From a marine bacterium B5-7 (GTDB lineage: Bacteria; Pseudomonadota; Gammaproteobacteria; Arenicellales; CAJQKF01), in contig BQJD01000011.1 in NCBI GenBank assembly GCA_021604525.1, forward strand, positions 1 to 64,000: a DNA stretch of 64,000 bases, in the 5' to 3' direction. This document shows, piece after piece, positions 46,442 to 56,190 of the stretch. Each line of letters begins with the position of its first letter. Position 1 is the stretch's first letter. The notes below the pieces were generated by a model. The model did not search any database. It was given only the letters and a program-made list of their open reading frames with translations, and was not told the DNA's origin. The position numbers and the translations under genes were made by a program.

Positions 46442-47332
46442 ATGGCTGTTACAGCGAGCATGGTTAAGGAACTCCGCGAACGTACCGGTGCCGGTATGAT
46501 GGAGTGCAAGAAAGCATTGACCGAGACCGACGGCGATCAGGAAGCTGCGGTCGAAATGTTGCGCAAAAAAGGGGCCGCAAGCGCGGACAAGAAATCATCG
46601 CGAATCGCGGCCGAAGGCGCCATTATCCAGAAAGTATCTGATGATGGGCGGCTTGCCGTCATGGTCGAGGTTAACTGTGAGACCGATTTCGTGGCCAAGG
46701 GTGATCCGTTCAACGATTTTGGTGCTGCAGTGGCTGAACGAATCCTCATCAGTAAGCCGGCCAGTGTCGATGAATTGATGTCCATGCCGCTTGAAGACGG
46801 TGGCGCCAGCGTGGAAGACGTTCGCAAGGAACTGGTCGGTGGCAAGATTGGTGAGAATATCAGCGTGCGTCGTTTTGTGGTTATTGAAGCGGCTGCCAAC
46901 GAGGTGATCGGCAGTTATCTGCACGGCGTGAAGATTGGCGTTCTGGTGCAGAACAAGGGCGGCGACGAATCTTTGGCGCGGGATATTGCAATGCATGTAG
47001 CAGCATCACGGCCAGTCAGCATCGATGAATCCGGTGTGCCCGCGGACCTGCTAGCAAAGGAGCGGGAAATTTATCTCGATCAGGCTCGCGCCAGCGGCAA
47101 GCCTGAAGCAATCATGGAGAAAATGGTCGACGGTCGTGTTCGTAAATACCTTGCTGAGGTAACCTTGACCGGCCAGCCTTTTGTTAAGGATCCTGACCAA
47201 ACCGTTGGCAAACTGCTTGGGTCGGCAGGTGCCAGTACGCTTGCATTTGAGCGATTCGAGGTGGGTGAGGGGATCGAGAAACGCGCTGATGATTTTGTCG
47301 CCGAGGTTATGGCCCAGGCACAAGGCAGTTAA
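46442..47332 (+). CDS. tsf: Elongation factor Ts
   Basis: The nucleotide-exchange factor for EF-Tu. 296 residues with the N-terminal UBA-like domain VKELRERTGAGMMECKKALTETDGD, the core with VEVNCETDFVAKGDPF, and the C-terminal FVKDPDQTVGKLL. The contact motif CETDFVA is intact. GAGAGGTTAGCAACG precedes the ATG. It lies behind a terminator hairpin. Confidence 0.97.
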   Translation: MAVTASMVKELRERTGAGMMECKKALTETDGDQEAAVEMLRKKGAASADKKSSRIAAEGAIIQKVSDDGRLAVMVEVNCETDFVAKGDPFNDFGAAVAERILISKPASVDELMSMPLEDGGASVEDVRKELVGGKIGENISVRRFVVIEAAANEVIGSYLHGVKIGVLVQNKGGDESLARDIAMHVAASRPVSIDESGVPADLLAKEREIYLDQARASGKPEAIMEKMVDGRVRKYLAEVTLTGQPFVKDPDQTVGKLLGSAGASTLAFERFEVGEGIEKRADDFVAEVMAQAQGS

Positions 47333-47367
47333 CCGCAACAGACGCTTCAGGAACTCATCACATACGC

Positions 47368-48099
47368 TTGCCGCAACTGACTGTGACTCGCAATAGACCA
47401 AGCCGTCGGGTTTTACTTAAATTGAGTGGCGAATCACTCGGTGGTTCGCGTGGTGAAGGATTTGATTCCGATACGTTGCGAAAAGTCGCCGGCGAGATTT
47501 CAGAAATTGTAGCTGGCGGGGTTCAGATCGGCATCGTTGTTGGCGGTGGGAATTTCTTCAGGGGGTTGTCATCCGGGCTGCCGGGCTGTGATCGCATTTC
47601 CGCCGACCATATCGGTATGTTGGCGACCGTGATGAATGCACTTGCCTTGGGTCACGCCTTAACCGATCAAGGTCGCCAGATTCAGGTGTTTTCGGCCTTC
47701 GCAGTAGCTGGCATTGCCGAACCCTTTTCCGTTGATGCCGCCAATCGTTGTCTCGACCGTGGCGACATCGCCGTTTTCGGCGGTGGCACGGGAAATCCAC
47801 TTTTTACTACAGATACTGCTGCTAGCCTGCGCGCGGTTGAGTGTCGCTGTGATTTGCTGATCAAGGCAACGCGGGTCGATGGTGTCTTTGACAGTGATCC
47901 GGAAACTAACCCATCGGCACGTCGTTTTGCTGCGTTAACCTTTAACGAAGTAATTGAAAAACGCCTTGCCGTGATGGATACCAGCGCATTCAGCGTTTGT
48001 CGCGATGCTGATCTACCGATTTGTGTCATAGATATCGCTCGAGAGGCAGCGCTCGCCAATGCGATTGCCGGAATGGACGAAGGCACCCTGATCAGCTAG
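47368..48099 (+). CDS. pyrH: UMP kinase
   Basis: A hexameric kinase phosphorylating UMP to UDP, regulated by UTP and GTP. 243 residues with RRVLLKLSGESL, VVGGGNFFRGL, GGTGNPLFTTDTAASLRAVE, and DSDPETNPSARRF. The start is uncertain: TTG at 47368 or GTG at 47383 (VTRNRPSRRV) both lack a strong Shine-Dalgarno. It keeps the tsf-pyrH-frr order. Confidence 0.96.
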   Translation: MPQLTVTRNRPSRRVLLKLSGESLGGSRGEGFDSDTLRKVAGEISEIVAGGVQIGIVVGGGNFFRGLSSGLPGCDRISADHIGMLATVMNALALGHALTDQGRQIQVFSAFAVAGIAEPFSVDAANRCLDRGDIAVFGGGTGNPLFTTDTAASLRAVECRCDLLIKATRVDGVFDSDPETNPSARRFAALTFNEVIEKRLAVMDTSAFSVCRDADLPICVIDIAREAALANAIAGMDEGTLIS

Positions 48100-48192
48100 G
48101 CTTTCTGCTAGCCATGAGCGCGATTATCATGACTGTGCGTTTCGAATAATTTTTGACCCTACTGCGCCTATTGATGGCAGGTGAGAGCGAAT

Positions 48193-48750
48193 ATGCTAGA
48201 CGATATTTATAAAGATGCGCGTTCGCGGATGAAAAAGTCGGTTCAATCGACACGACAGGATTTGGCCAGGTTGCGTACCGGGCGAGCTTCTACCGCCTTG
48301 CTCGACCACCTGCGAGTTGACTACTACGGTAATCCAAGTCCACTGGATCAGGTGGCGACCGTGAGCGTTGCCGACGCGCGCACGATTTCCGTGAATCCGT
48401 GGGAAAAAAACATGGTACCGGTAATCGAGAAGGCTATTTTGGAATCTGATCTGGGTCTTAATCCAGTGACTGCGGGTGAGATCATTCGGATACCGTTGCC
48501 TGTGCTGACTGAAGAACGTCGTCGCGAGATGACAAGGATTGTTCGGCAGGAGGGGGAAAACGGAAAAGTGGCAATTCGCAACATCCGTCGGGACGCCTTG
48601 AATCATGTCAAGGAATTGCTCAAGGAAAAAGAAATTTCCGAGGATGAGGATAAGCGCGCACACGATCAGATACAGGAAATCACAGATCAGTTCGTGGCAG
48701 AAATCGATGCACTGACTCAGGAAAAAGAAAAGGAAGTCATGGAGGTCTGA
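48193..48750 (+). CDS. frr: Ribosome recycling factor
   Basis: Splits post-termination ribosomes with EF-G. 185 residues: the three-helix bundle with RTGRASTALLDHLRVDYYGNPSPL, ISVNPWEKNMVPVIEKAI and RIPLPVLTEERRREM. The ATG at 48193 follows GGTGAG; a GTG at 48181 is possible. A MITE follows it by about 140 bases, before uppS. Confidence 0.97.
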   Translation: MLDDIYKDARSRMKKSVQSTRQDLARLRTGRASTALLDHLRVDYYGNPSPLDQVATVSVADARTISVNPWEKNMVPVIEKAILESDLGLNPVTAGEIIRIPLPVLTEERRREMTRIVRQEGENGKVAIRNIRRDALNHVKELLKEKEISEDEDKRAHDQIQEITDQFVAEIDALTQEKEKEVMEV

Positions 48751-48889
48751 GTCGCTGTGTCTGTTTCCATCAAGTATCGGCAAACATTAGTGTCGTTAAA
48801 CGATCAGTTTGATAGGGTCCCGGGTCTGGTTGATGGGCAGCAACGCGAAGTCAGTTGCAGATCAAAGGGTAGATACGGCGGTTTTAAAC

Positions 48890-49031
48890 TAGAACTTATC
48901 TCAAAATGGCTGTAACCCCCCAATACGGTGTTAAATGCTTGCTCAAATGCTCATTTACTTATGTAAACTGCGCGTTTTCACTCCCATTTGCCTTGTCTTG
49001 GCGGCCTTCGCTCAGTTTGAGATAGGTTCTA
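48890..49031. mobile_element. MITE copy A (138 bp plus flanking TA), between frr and uppS
   Basis: The core 48892-49029 begins GAACTTATCTCAAAATGG and its other end, read on the minus strand, begins GAACCTATCTCAAACTGA: imperfect terminal inverted repeats of about 15 bp. It is flanked on both sides by TA, a likely target duplication. It has no room for a transposase. About nine in ten bases match copy B at 57331-57468, in opposite orientation and of the same length. It contains the internal palindrome TTTACTTATGTAAA. Its right end touches the uppS start codon. The transposase that moved it is not in the window; IS5-like ends are one possibility. Confidence 0.75.
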
Positions 49032-49775
49032 GTGCAACCGAAAAACCCTGAGATTCCAAAACCCGATCACATCGCGGTGATAATGGATGGCAACGGTCGT
49101 TGGGCGAAAAAGCGCGGTTTGCCAAGAATTGCCGGACATCGACGTGGTGTCGATACTGTCCGTGAGATGGTCAAGGCGTGCGGCGATCGTGGCATCTCCC
49201 ATTTAACCCTGTTTGCGTTTAGCAGCGAGAACTGGCGGCGACCACGTACAGAGGTCGATCTTCTGATTGATCTTCTGGTTAGCACGCTTGAAAACGAGAT
49301 TCGCAAGTTGCACGAAAATGGTGTCAACTTGAAGATCATTGGCGATGTCGAACGCTTCGGGTCTCGCATCAAACTGCTGATAAAAAATGCTGAGCAACTG
49401 ACCTCGGCAAATAACTCTCTTACTCTCACGATTGCCATGAATTATGGCGGTCGCTGGGATCTTCTTCAGGCAATGCAGCAAATCGCCCAAAAAGTTGCCG
49501 ATAAGGAAATAAATGTCGAGCAAATCGACGAATCACTGGTCGATCGTTACCTGAGTACCGCCGGGATACCGGAGCCGGATTTATTTATACGGACGGGTGG
49601 TGAAACCCGGGTAAGCAACTTTCTGCTGTGGCAACTTGCCTACACCGAGTTGTACTTCACTGAAGTTCTGTGGCCAGACTTCAACGAACACGAACTCGAT
49701 CGTGCCTTGCTTGCTTTTGCGGGCAGACAGAGACGCTTTGGTCAGACTGGCGAACAGGTGAGTGTTGGTCGTTAG
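49032..49775 (+). CDS. uppS: Undecaprenyl diphosphate synthase
   Basis: A cis-prenyltransferase making the C55 lipid carrier of peptidoglycan and LPS. 247 residues with HIAVIMDGNGRWAKKRGLPRIAGH (catalytic Asp), TLFAFSSENWRRPRTEV, and DLFIRTGGETRVSNFLLWQLAYTELYF. The GTG start at 49032 is forced: a stop codon is in frame at 49023-49025 and the next Met is inside the catalytic motif. The ribosome-binding sequence (GATAGG) and the spacer are the right terminal repeat of the MITE. Confidence 0.97.
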   Translation: MQPKNPEIPKPDHIAVIMDGNGRWAKKRGLPRIAGHRRGVDTVREMVKACGDRGISHLTLFAFSSENWRRPRTEVDLLIDLLVSTLENEIRKLHENGVNLKIIGDVERFGSRIKLLIKNAEQLTSANNSLTLTIAMNYGGRWDLLQAMQQIAQKVADKEINVEQIDESLVDRYLSTAGIPEPDLFIRTGGETRVSNFLLWQLAYTELYFTEVLWPDFNEHELDRALLAFAGRQRRFGQTGEQVSVGR

Positions 49776-49821
49776 TATCGGACCTGCGGTTACGCGGTTC
49801 ATGCCAAGGGATTGGTGATCT

Positions 49822-50637
49822 GTGTTACGCACCCGAATACTGACTGCTGTTGTTCTGTTGGCGTTATTCGCTGGCGTTTTCATCATGCTCGATGCCCGCC
49901 AATTTGCAATTGCGATGATTATGGTTGGTGCGCTGGCGTCATTTGAGTGGGCGAAACTCTGTTTCAGCGGACGTATGGTGCCATCTCTCTTATTTGCGAT
50001 TGCCATCACGGCAGCGCTGTTAGTGTTGTTCAATAATCCCCGAGCCAGCACCTTGTTGCCATTTGTTATTTATAGTGGCGCGCTTGCCTGGTGTCTTTCG
50101 CCGCTACTGCTGGTTGCATTGAAAGGTCGCAAATCGCCTCCACGGTTAAGCGCATTATTCGGCGTCGTGATTATTATTCCCTCCGTTGCTGCCATCCTGC
50201 TATTACGGCAATCCGTGAATCAGCAGATTATCTACTTGTGGATCCTTCTGTTGATCGTTTCATTTGCCGATATCGGTGCTTATTTCTTCGGTCGTGCCTT
50301 CGGTCGTCACAAGCTCGCCCCGGCTATCAGCCCAGGTAAAACCATCGAAGGAGCCATCGGCGGTATGCTGTCCGCAGCCGTGGTTGGCTCGATTGCCCTT
50401 TCCCTGTCGCCCTTTGAGATCAAGCCCGGATTATTCATCTGGTTGGGCATATGCATCGTAACGGCTGTATTTTCGATTTTTGGCGACCTCACCGAAAGCC
50501 TTTTCAAAAGGATGGCGGGCGTGAAGGATAGCGGTACATTGTTGCCAGGCCACGGCGGTATACTGGATCGCATTGACGGCGTTCTGGCTGCTGCCCCGGT
50601 ATTCACATCGATGCTCTTGCTGACAGGCTTTTTATAA
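49822..50637 (+). CDS. cdsA: Phosphatidate cytidylyltransferase
   Basis: An inner-membrane enzyme making CDP-diacylglycerol for phospholipid synthesis. 271 residues with about seven hydrophobic segments and the family signature SLFKRMAGVKDSGTLLPGHG followed by GILDRIDG near the C-terminus. The GRHKLAPAISPGKTIEGAIGG loop is also typical. GTG start. It follows uppS and precedes dxr. Confidence 0.96.
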   Translation: MLRTRILTAVVLLALFAGVFIMLDARQFAIAMIMVGALASFEWAKLCFSGRMVPSLLFAIAITAALLVLFNNPRASTLLPFVIYSGALAWCLSPLLLVALKGRKSPPRLSALFGVVIIIPSVAAILLLRQSVNQQIIYLWILLLIVSFADIGAYFFGRAFGRHKLAPAISPGKTIEGAIGGMLSAAVVGSIALSLSPFEIKPGLFIWLGICIVTAVFSIFGDLTESLFKRMAGVKDSGTLLPGHGGILDRIDGVLAAAPVFTSMLLLTGFL

Positions 50638-50693
50638 CGCTGACCGGTAAGAAAATGTTAGTTGGCAACATTGACCGCGCATGTTTTTGATTC

Positions 50694-51920
50694 ATGACAA
50701 TCGAAACTGAAATACACCGCAAAAAAAGGATTTGTGTACTCGGATCAACAGGATCGATCGGCGACAGTACGCTTGATGTGATCGGTCGCCACCCTGAGCG
50801 ATTTTCTGTTTTTGCTTTAAGTGGACATCGCCGCATTGACAAGCTGGTGACGGAATGCCTGCGGTTCGAACCCAAGTATGCTGTAGTCAGTGATGACCAG
50901 GCGGCGCATGAGGTCCGCAAACAGCTTGATGCCAACGGCACGCAAACAAATGTACTAGTCGGTACCGAAGCGCTTGAATGGGTCGCCTGCCATGACGAGG
51001 TCGATGTCATTGTAACTGGCATCGTAGGTGCTGCCGGTTTGAAGTCGACCCTGGCAGCAGTGCGGGCCGGTCACCAGATATTGATTGCCAACAAGGAACC
51101 TTTGGTGATGATGGGGCATACAATCGTCGCTGAAGCACGACGCAGTGGCGCAGTCATCATTCCCCTGGACAGTGAACACAATGCGATATATCAATGCCTG
51201 CCGGATACATTTGAGGTGGGTGCCGGATCAACAAGCGGTGCGGATCTGAATTCGGTACGAAGAATTTTATTGACCGCTTCCGGTGGTCCGTTCAGAACCT
51301 TGCCCATCGAAGACTTCCCCAGGATAACCCCGGCCGAGGCTGTCAGGCATCCTAACTGGTCGATGGGTCGAAAGATTTCAGTCGATTCAGCTACCATGAT
51401 GAATAAGGGGCTTGAACTGATCGAAGCGTGCGTGCTGTTCGGCGTTTCACCGGATCATGTCGAGGTGGTCATACATCCCCAGAGCGTCATCCATTCGATG
51501 GTAGAATATCTGGATGGATCGGTCGTTGCCCAGATGGGGTCAGCCGATATGCGCATCCCGATTGCACATGGCCTGGGTTGGCCTGATCGCATCGAGTCCG
51601 GTGCCGAATCCCTGGACTTTTTCGATTTGGCCCGGCTCGATTTCGAGCGACCCGATGAGACCCGTTTCCCATGTCTCGCGCTGGCACGTCGGGCGGCAGA
51701 GGTAGCCGGTATTTCGCCGATCGTTCTCAATGCCGCCAACGAGATTGCAGTTGATGCGTTTCTAGAGGGTCGTATAGGATTCCTGGATATTGCCACGACG
51801 ATCGAAAGAACCCTCGATACGGTACGCGGTGGGCAGTATGATTGTATTGAAGATGTATTAAATATTGACGATATATCGCGGCGTAGGTCACGCCAGATCG
51901 TTGACACTCTTATAACCTGA
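50694..51920 (+). CDS. dxr: 1-deoxy-D-xylulose 5-phosphate reductoisomerase
   Basis: The first committed step of the MEP isoprenoid pathway, supplying the precursor used by uppS. 408 residues with the NADPH loop CVLGSTGSIGDSTLDVI, LIANKEPLVMMG, the metal-site LDSEHNAIYQCL (Asp, Glu), and SVDSATMMNKGLELIEAC. The start is the ATG at 50694. Confidence 0.97.
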   Translation: MTIETEIHRKKRICVLGSTGSIGDSTLDVIGRHPERFSVFALSGHRRIDKLVTECLRFEPKYAVVSDDQAAHEVRKQLDANGTQTNVLVGTEALEWVACHDEVDVIVTGIVGAAGLKSTLAAVRAGHQILIANKEPLVMMGHTIVAEARRSGAVIIPLDSEHNAIYQCLPDTFEVGAGSTSGADLNSVRRILLTASGGPFRTLPIEDFPRITPAEAVRHPNWSMGRKISVDSATMMNKGLELIEACVLFGVSPDHVEVVIHPQSVIHSMVEYLDGSVVAQMGSADMRIPIAHGLGWPDRIESGAESLDFFDLARLDFERPDETRFPCLALARRAAEVAGISPIVLNAANEIAVDAFLEGRIGFLDIATTIERTLDTVRGGQYDCIEDVLNIDDISRRRSRQIVDTLIT

Positions 51921-51948
51921 CATTCCGACAACCAAGGCTCATCAATCA

Positions 51949-53310
51949 GTGGATTTTTTGTTCAGCATTTTTGGATTCGTTCTCGCCATCGGTATACTGG
52001 TTACCGTTCACGAGTATGGCCATTTCTGGGTAGCACGAACACTTGGTGTCAAAGTGTTGCGATTTTCGATTGGCTTTGGTCGACCGCTATTTACCTGGCG
52101 TGGCCGGCGTGACGATACCGAGTATGTCGTTGCCATGATTCCCTTGGGCGGTTATGTGAAGATGCTTGATGAGCACGAGGGTGATGTAGCGGATGAGGAT
52201 ATACCACGTGCCTTCAACCGCAAATCGCTGGGTGTCCGAAGTGCCGTCGTACTGGCGGGTCCGGCATTTAATTTTCTGTTCGCAATTGCAGCCTACTGGC
52301 TGATCAACACCGTTGGTATCGATGGTGTGAAACCGGTTATTGGTGAGATTATTCCAGGTTCGGTGGCGTCTGAAGCTGGTCTGCAAGTGGGTGATACGAT
52401 CGTTGAAATCGATGGTCGGAAAACCCAGACCTGGGGCGAGCATCGACTTTATATTATGAGTCGTCTGGTCGATGGCAAGGGTCTTGATATTATTGTCTCG
52501 CGAGATGGAACGAGCCTGACTGAAGCTTCACTTCGCCCTCAGGGTGACGCATCCGATGCTCTGTCGCCGGCCGGAATTGAGCAAATGCTCGGCATGCGGC
52601 CGGCATTACCCGAACTCGAATCGGTGGTCGGTAGCGTTGCTGACAAGTCACCCGCCGCTGCTGCAGGGCTACAAACAGGTGATCGCATTGTCGCTATCGA
52701 TGGTCGTGAGCTGTCAAGCTGGCGTGAACTTGTTGAACGGGTCATGCCTAATCCCGGACAGACGTTAAATGTGGAGATCGACCGGAAGGGCCAGCGGATA
52801 GTTCAGAATATCACCCCTGAAGCCGTTGTCGTGGGCGATGATACAATTGGTCGAATCGGCATAAGTCCTGCACCGGTCGCTGATGCAGCGGACTACTTTA
52901 CAACGGTAGATCTTGGTTTCGCCGAATCCCTTAAGCGAGCGGTTGAGCAAACCTGGTTGATGAGTTCGCTGACGCTGAAAATGCTCTATCGCATGCTTAA
53001 GCTTGAGATATCAACGGAGAATCTGAGCGGACCCATTACCATTGCACACTATGCCGGGCAAAGTGTGCAAATCGGTCTGATTCCTTTTCTGACATTCCTG
53101 GCGATAATCAGTGTCAGTCTGGGTGTGCTTAATCTGCTGCCGATTCCGGTTTTGGATGGCGGTCATCTGTTATATTATCTCATTGAACTCATTCGTGGCG
53201 GCCCAGTGCCGGAGCGAGTGATGTACTGGGGGCAGCAGGTCGGTATCGTCATGCTGGCGTGTCTTATGGGACTCGCTTTTTATAATGATGTATTACGACT
53301 GTTGAGTTAG
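51949..53310 (+). CDS. rseP: Site-2 intramembrane metalloprotease RseP
   Basis: Cleaves the anti-sigma factor RseA in the sigma-E envelope stress response and clears signal peptides. 453 residues with the zinc motif VTVHEYGHFWVA (HEXXH) in the first transmembrane segment, two PDZ domains (about 125-200 and 205-290), and LNLLPIPVLDGGHLLYYLIE near the C-terminus with the third zinc ligand. GTG start. It is between dxr and bamA as usual. Confidence 0.97.
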   Translation: MDFLFSIFGFVLAIGILVTVHEYGHFWVARTLGVKVLRFSIGFGRPLFTWRGRRDDTEYVVAMIPLGGYVKMLDEHEGDVADEDIPRAFNRKSLGVRSAVVLAGPAFNFLFAIAAYWLINTVGIDGVKPVIGEIIPGSVASEAGLQVGDTIVEIDGRKTQTWGEHRLYIMSRLVDGKGLDIIVSRDGTSLTEASLRPQGDASDALSPAGIEQMLGMRPALPELESVVGSVADKSPAAAAGLQTGDRIVAIDGRELSSWRELVERVMPNPGQTLNVEIDRKGQRIVQNITPEAVVVGDDTIGRIGISPAPVADAADYFTTVDLGFAESLKRAVEQTWLMSSLTLKMLYRMLKLEISTENLSGPITIAHYAGQSVQIGLIPFLTFLAIISVSLGVLNLLPIPVLDGGHLLYYLIELIRGGPVPERVMYWGQQVGIVMLACLMGLAFYNDVLRLLS

Positions 53311-53350
53311 CCGGGCGAATCACAGGACGTATCGAAGCGAGAACAATAGC

Positions 53351-55642
53351 ATGAGAAAGCTAGTATTAAGCCTGATGGCAGTATTCATGATCAGCCAGGG
53401 TGTGTTTGCCGCTGGTGAATTCATAGTCTCTGATATCCGTGTTGAGGGGCTCCAGAGGATCTCACCGGGTACTGTCTTCAATTACTTACCGATAAAAGTG
53501 GGTGATGAGGTCGATACCGAACTCAGCACCAATGCAGTCAAAGCACTTTTCGATACAGGTTTCTTTACGGATGTTGAACTTCGTCAGGAAGACAGCGTAC
53601 TTATTGTTTCTGTTAAAGAACGACCATCGATTGCAAGTATCGATATTCGCGGTAATAAAGACTTGCGCGATGAAGCGATCGAGGAAGGTCTCGATAACGC
53701 CGGATTTACTGAAGGTCGTATTTTTAATCAGGCTCTGCTTGATCGTGTCCTTCAGGAAATTCGCAATCAGTACTTTGCCCGCGGCCGCTACTCAGCCACG
53801 GTTGACGCTACCGTGTCGCCCCGACCCCGGAATCGTGTCGGTATAAAGATTGATATCGATGAGGGGCAGGTAGCCCGAATCAAGCAAATACGGGTAGTTG
53901 GAAATAGCTCATTTGAAGAGAAAGAACTGCTTGATCAATTCACACTCTCGGACAGCAGCGTATTTGGTTTTCTAAGCCGTCGCGATAAATATTCCCGTGA
54001 AAAACTGCTTGCCGATACAGAAAGCCTCAGAAGTTTCTATCAGGACAACGGTTATCTCAATTTTGAGATTGACTCGACCGATGTGTCCATATCTCAGAAT
54101 AAACAGGACATTTTTATCACCATCGCCATTACCGAAGGCGAACGTTTCGTTGTCAGTGATGTTCAGGTGGAAAGTGTGGAAGGCATTCCGGCTGAAGAAT
54201 TGGAAGCCCTGGTTACGGTCAAGCCGGGTGACGTATTCTCAAGACGTGCCGTAGCAGAAAGCCGCTCTGCCATTGCCCGCACTTTGGCTGATCGCGGCTT
54301 TGCCTTCGCGCAAGTAAGTGCGCTATCTGACATCGACCAGGAAAATAACGCAGTTGGTTTTACATTCGCCGTCGATCCCGGAGCCAAGGTGTATGTGCGT
54401 CGGATTGAAATCACCGGCAACACCAGTACTCGCGATGAGGTCATTCGCCGTGAGATGCGTCAGCTTGAAGGGTCGGTTTTTTCTTCAGAGCAGGTTCAGC
54501 GTTCACGTGTTCGAATCCAGCGGTTGGGTTTCTTTGATAACGTCCGAATTGATACCGAGCCGGTACCCGGCACCGTCGACCAGCTTGATCTTGTGGTGAG
54601 TGTTACTGAGAAAGCAACCGGTAGCTTCCTGTTTGGTGTCGGTTATTCAGATGCTGACGGTGTATTGGTGCAAGCCAGTGTCAATCGTCAGAATCTCTTC
54701 GGAACCGGCAAGGAAATTGATTTTCGCATCGATAATTCCAGTGTTACCCAGTTATATGAAATTGAATACACCGATCCGTATCATACGATTAGCGGTATCA
54801 GTCGTAGCTTTAATCTGTCTCGACGAAAAATCGATTCCAAAGAGGCCAATACCGCCGAGTACATTGTAAATACCCTGTCTGGTGGCGTGGAATACAGGAT
54901 ACCGCTGTCAGAATACAATTCCCTAAATCTGTCATTAGATCTTGAAGAAATTGATCTTGAGGCAACCGATGAGACACCGCCAGAGTTCACCTCATTTATC
55001 GATCAGCATCCGACAAGTGATGACCTGAAGGTGGTTGCTGGAGTTGGTCGAGATACTCGCGACAGTATCTTCTTCCCGAGTGAAGGCTATCTGACACGCG
55101 CTTCACTCGAATTCTCGGTTCCAGGTAGTGATCTTGAGTACTACAAGACCGAGGTTCGCGGTTCATGGTACAAGGCGTTGACAGGCGGTAAACGTACTGT
55201 GTTGAAAGTTGCCGGAGAGCTCGGTTACGGTGACGGTTATGGCGATCTTGATACATTGCCGTTCTTCAAGAACTATTATGCCGGTGGTCCATCATCGGTG
55301 CGTGGTTTCGATTCCAGATCTCTGGGTCCGCGAGACACCGGACCTACTCCTGAAGCGGTAGGTGGTAATAAACGAGTCACGGCGACGGTCGAGTTACTCT
55401 TCCCTGTGCCCGGCGCGGGTGATTCAGATGACAAGAGATTTGGTCTTTTCGTGGATGCCGGTCAGGTGTTCAGTGAGGAACAGAGCATTGATATCGGTGA
55501 AGTCAGAGTCTCAGCCGGTCTGTCGTTTAACTGGTTCTCTCCAATCGGTCCATTGTCGATCAGCTACGGTGTCCCGTTGAACGACGAGGATGGCGACGAT
55601 ATCGAGAACTTCCAGCTTTCACTCGGAGCGCTCTTCAGATGA
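53351..55642 (+). CDS. bamA: Outer membrane protein assembly factor BamA
   Basis: The central Omp85 protein of the BAM complex, inserting beta-barrel proteins. 763 residues: signal peptide MRKLVLSLMAVFMISQGVFA, five POTRA domains (about 22-420, first one FIVSDIRVEGLQRISPGTVF), and a 16-strand barrel with the VRGF motif (GGPSSVRGFDSRSLGP) in loop 6 and a C-terminal Phe-Arg end (LSLGALFR). The strong position before skp and lpxD supports it. Confidence 0.97.
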   Translation: MRKLVLSLMAVFMISQGVFAAGEFIVSDIRVEGLQRISPGTVFNYLPIKVGDEVDTELSTNAVKALFDTGFFTDVELRQEDSVLIVSVKERPSIASIDIRGNKDLRDEAIEEGLDNAGFTEGRIFNQALLDRVLQEIRNQYFARGRYSATVDATVSPRPRNRVGIKIDIDEGQVARIKQIRVVGNSSFEEKELLDQFTLSDSSVFGFLSRRDKYSREKLLADTESLRSFYQDNGYLNFEIDSTDVSISQNKQDIFITIAITEGERFVVSDVQVESVEGIPAEELEALVTVKPGDVFSRRAVAESRSAIARTLADRGFAFAQVSALSDIDQENNAVGFTFAVDPGAKVYVRRIEITGNTSTRDEVIRREMRQLEGSVFSSEQVQRSRVRIQRLGFFDNVRIDTEPVPGTVDQLDLVVSVTEKATGSFLFGVGYSDADGVLVQASVNRQNLFGTGKEIDFRIDNSSVTQLYEIEYTDPYHTISGISRSFNLSRRKIDSKEANTAEYIVNTLSGGVEYRIPLSEYNSLNLSLDLEEIDLEATDETPPEFTSFIDQHPTSDDLKVVAGVGRDTRDSIFFPSEGYLTRASLEFSVPGSDLEYYKTEVRGSWYKALTGGKRTVLKVAGELGYGDGYGDLDTLPFFKNYYAGGPSSVRGFDSRSLGPRDTGPTPEAVGGNKRVTATVELLFPVPGAGDSDDKRFGLFVDAGQVFSEEQSIDIGEVRVSAGLSFNWFSPIGPLSISYGVPLNDEDGDDIENFQLSLGALFR

Positions 55643-55661
55643 CCGGATGGGTAACTAAGGT

Positions 55662-56153
55662 ATGAAGCTTCGTTTAGTCGTTTTCTTATTACTTTCACTG
55701 ACTTATGTCAGTAGCTACGCTGCCGAACCCAAAATCGGCTTTGTGGATGCTGTAAAGCTGATTGAATCCGCACCTCAAGGGGAGGAATCACTGAAGCAAC
55801 TGGAAGAAGAGTTCAGTCCGAGAGACCGCGAAATTCGACAGCTTCGTGCCGAACTTCGCGACGCCGAAGCAGATCTCGATAAGAACGCGCCGGTTATGAA
55901 ACAACCGGATATCGACAAGATGCAGCTTGAGATCGCTGCCTTGCGTCGGAAAATCAAACGACTTCAGCAAGAGTTCAAGGACGACTACAACCTGCGTCGC
56001 AATGAAGAGCTTGCCAAGCTGCAACAAATCGTCACCGAGGCAATTATCGAGATTGCTGAAAGTGAAGGTTACGATCTGATAGTTCAACAGGCGGTTTTTG
56101 CCAGCAAAAATATCAATCTGACCGAGCGGGTATTACAGAAGCTCGCCAAGTAG
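55662..56153 (+). CDS. skp: OmpH/Skp family periplasmic chaperone
   Basis: A trimeric chaperone that holds unfolded outer-membrane proteins. 163 residues: signal peptide ending SSYAAEP, then a long charged coiled coil (LKQLEEEFSPRDREIRQLRAEL to ELAKLQQIVTEAI), and a C-terminal strand segment AESEGYDLIVQQAVFASKNINLT. It lies 19 bases after bamA. Confidence 0.94.
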   Translation: MKLRLVVFLLLSLTYVSSYAAEPKIGFVDAVKLIESAPQGEESLKQLEEEFSPRDREIRQLRAELRDAEADLDKNAPVMKQPDIDKMQLEIAALRRKIKRLQQEFKDDYNLRRNEELAKLQQIVTEAIIEIAESEGYDLIVQQAVFASKNINLTERVLQKLAK

Positions 56154-56190
56154 TGCCCACGCGCCGTGTTCATTAGGAGAAATTGCGCCT

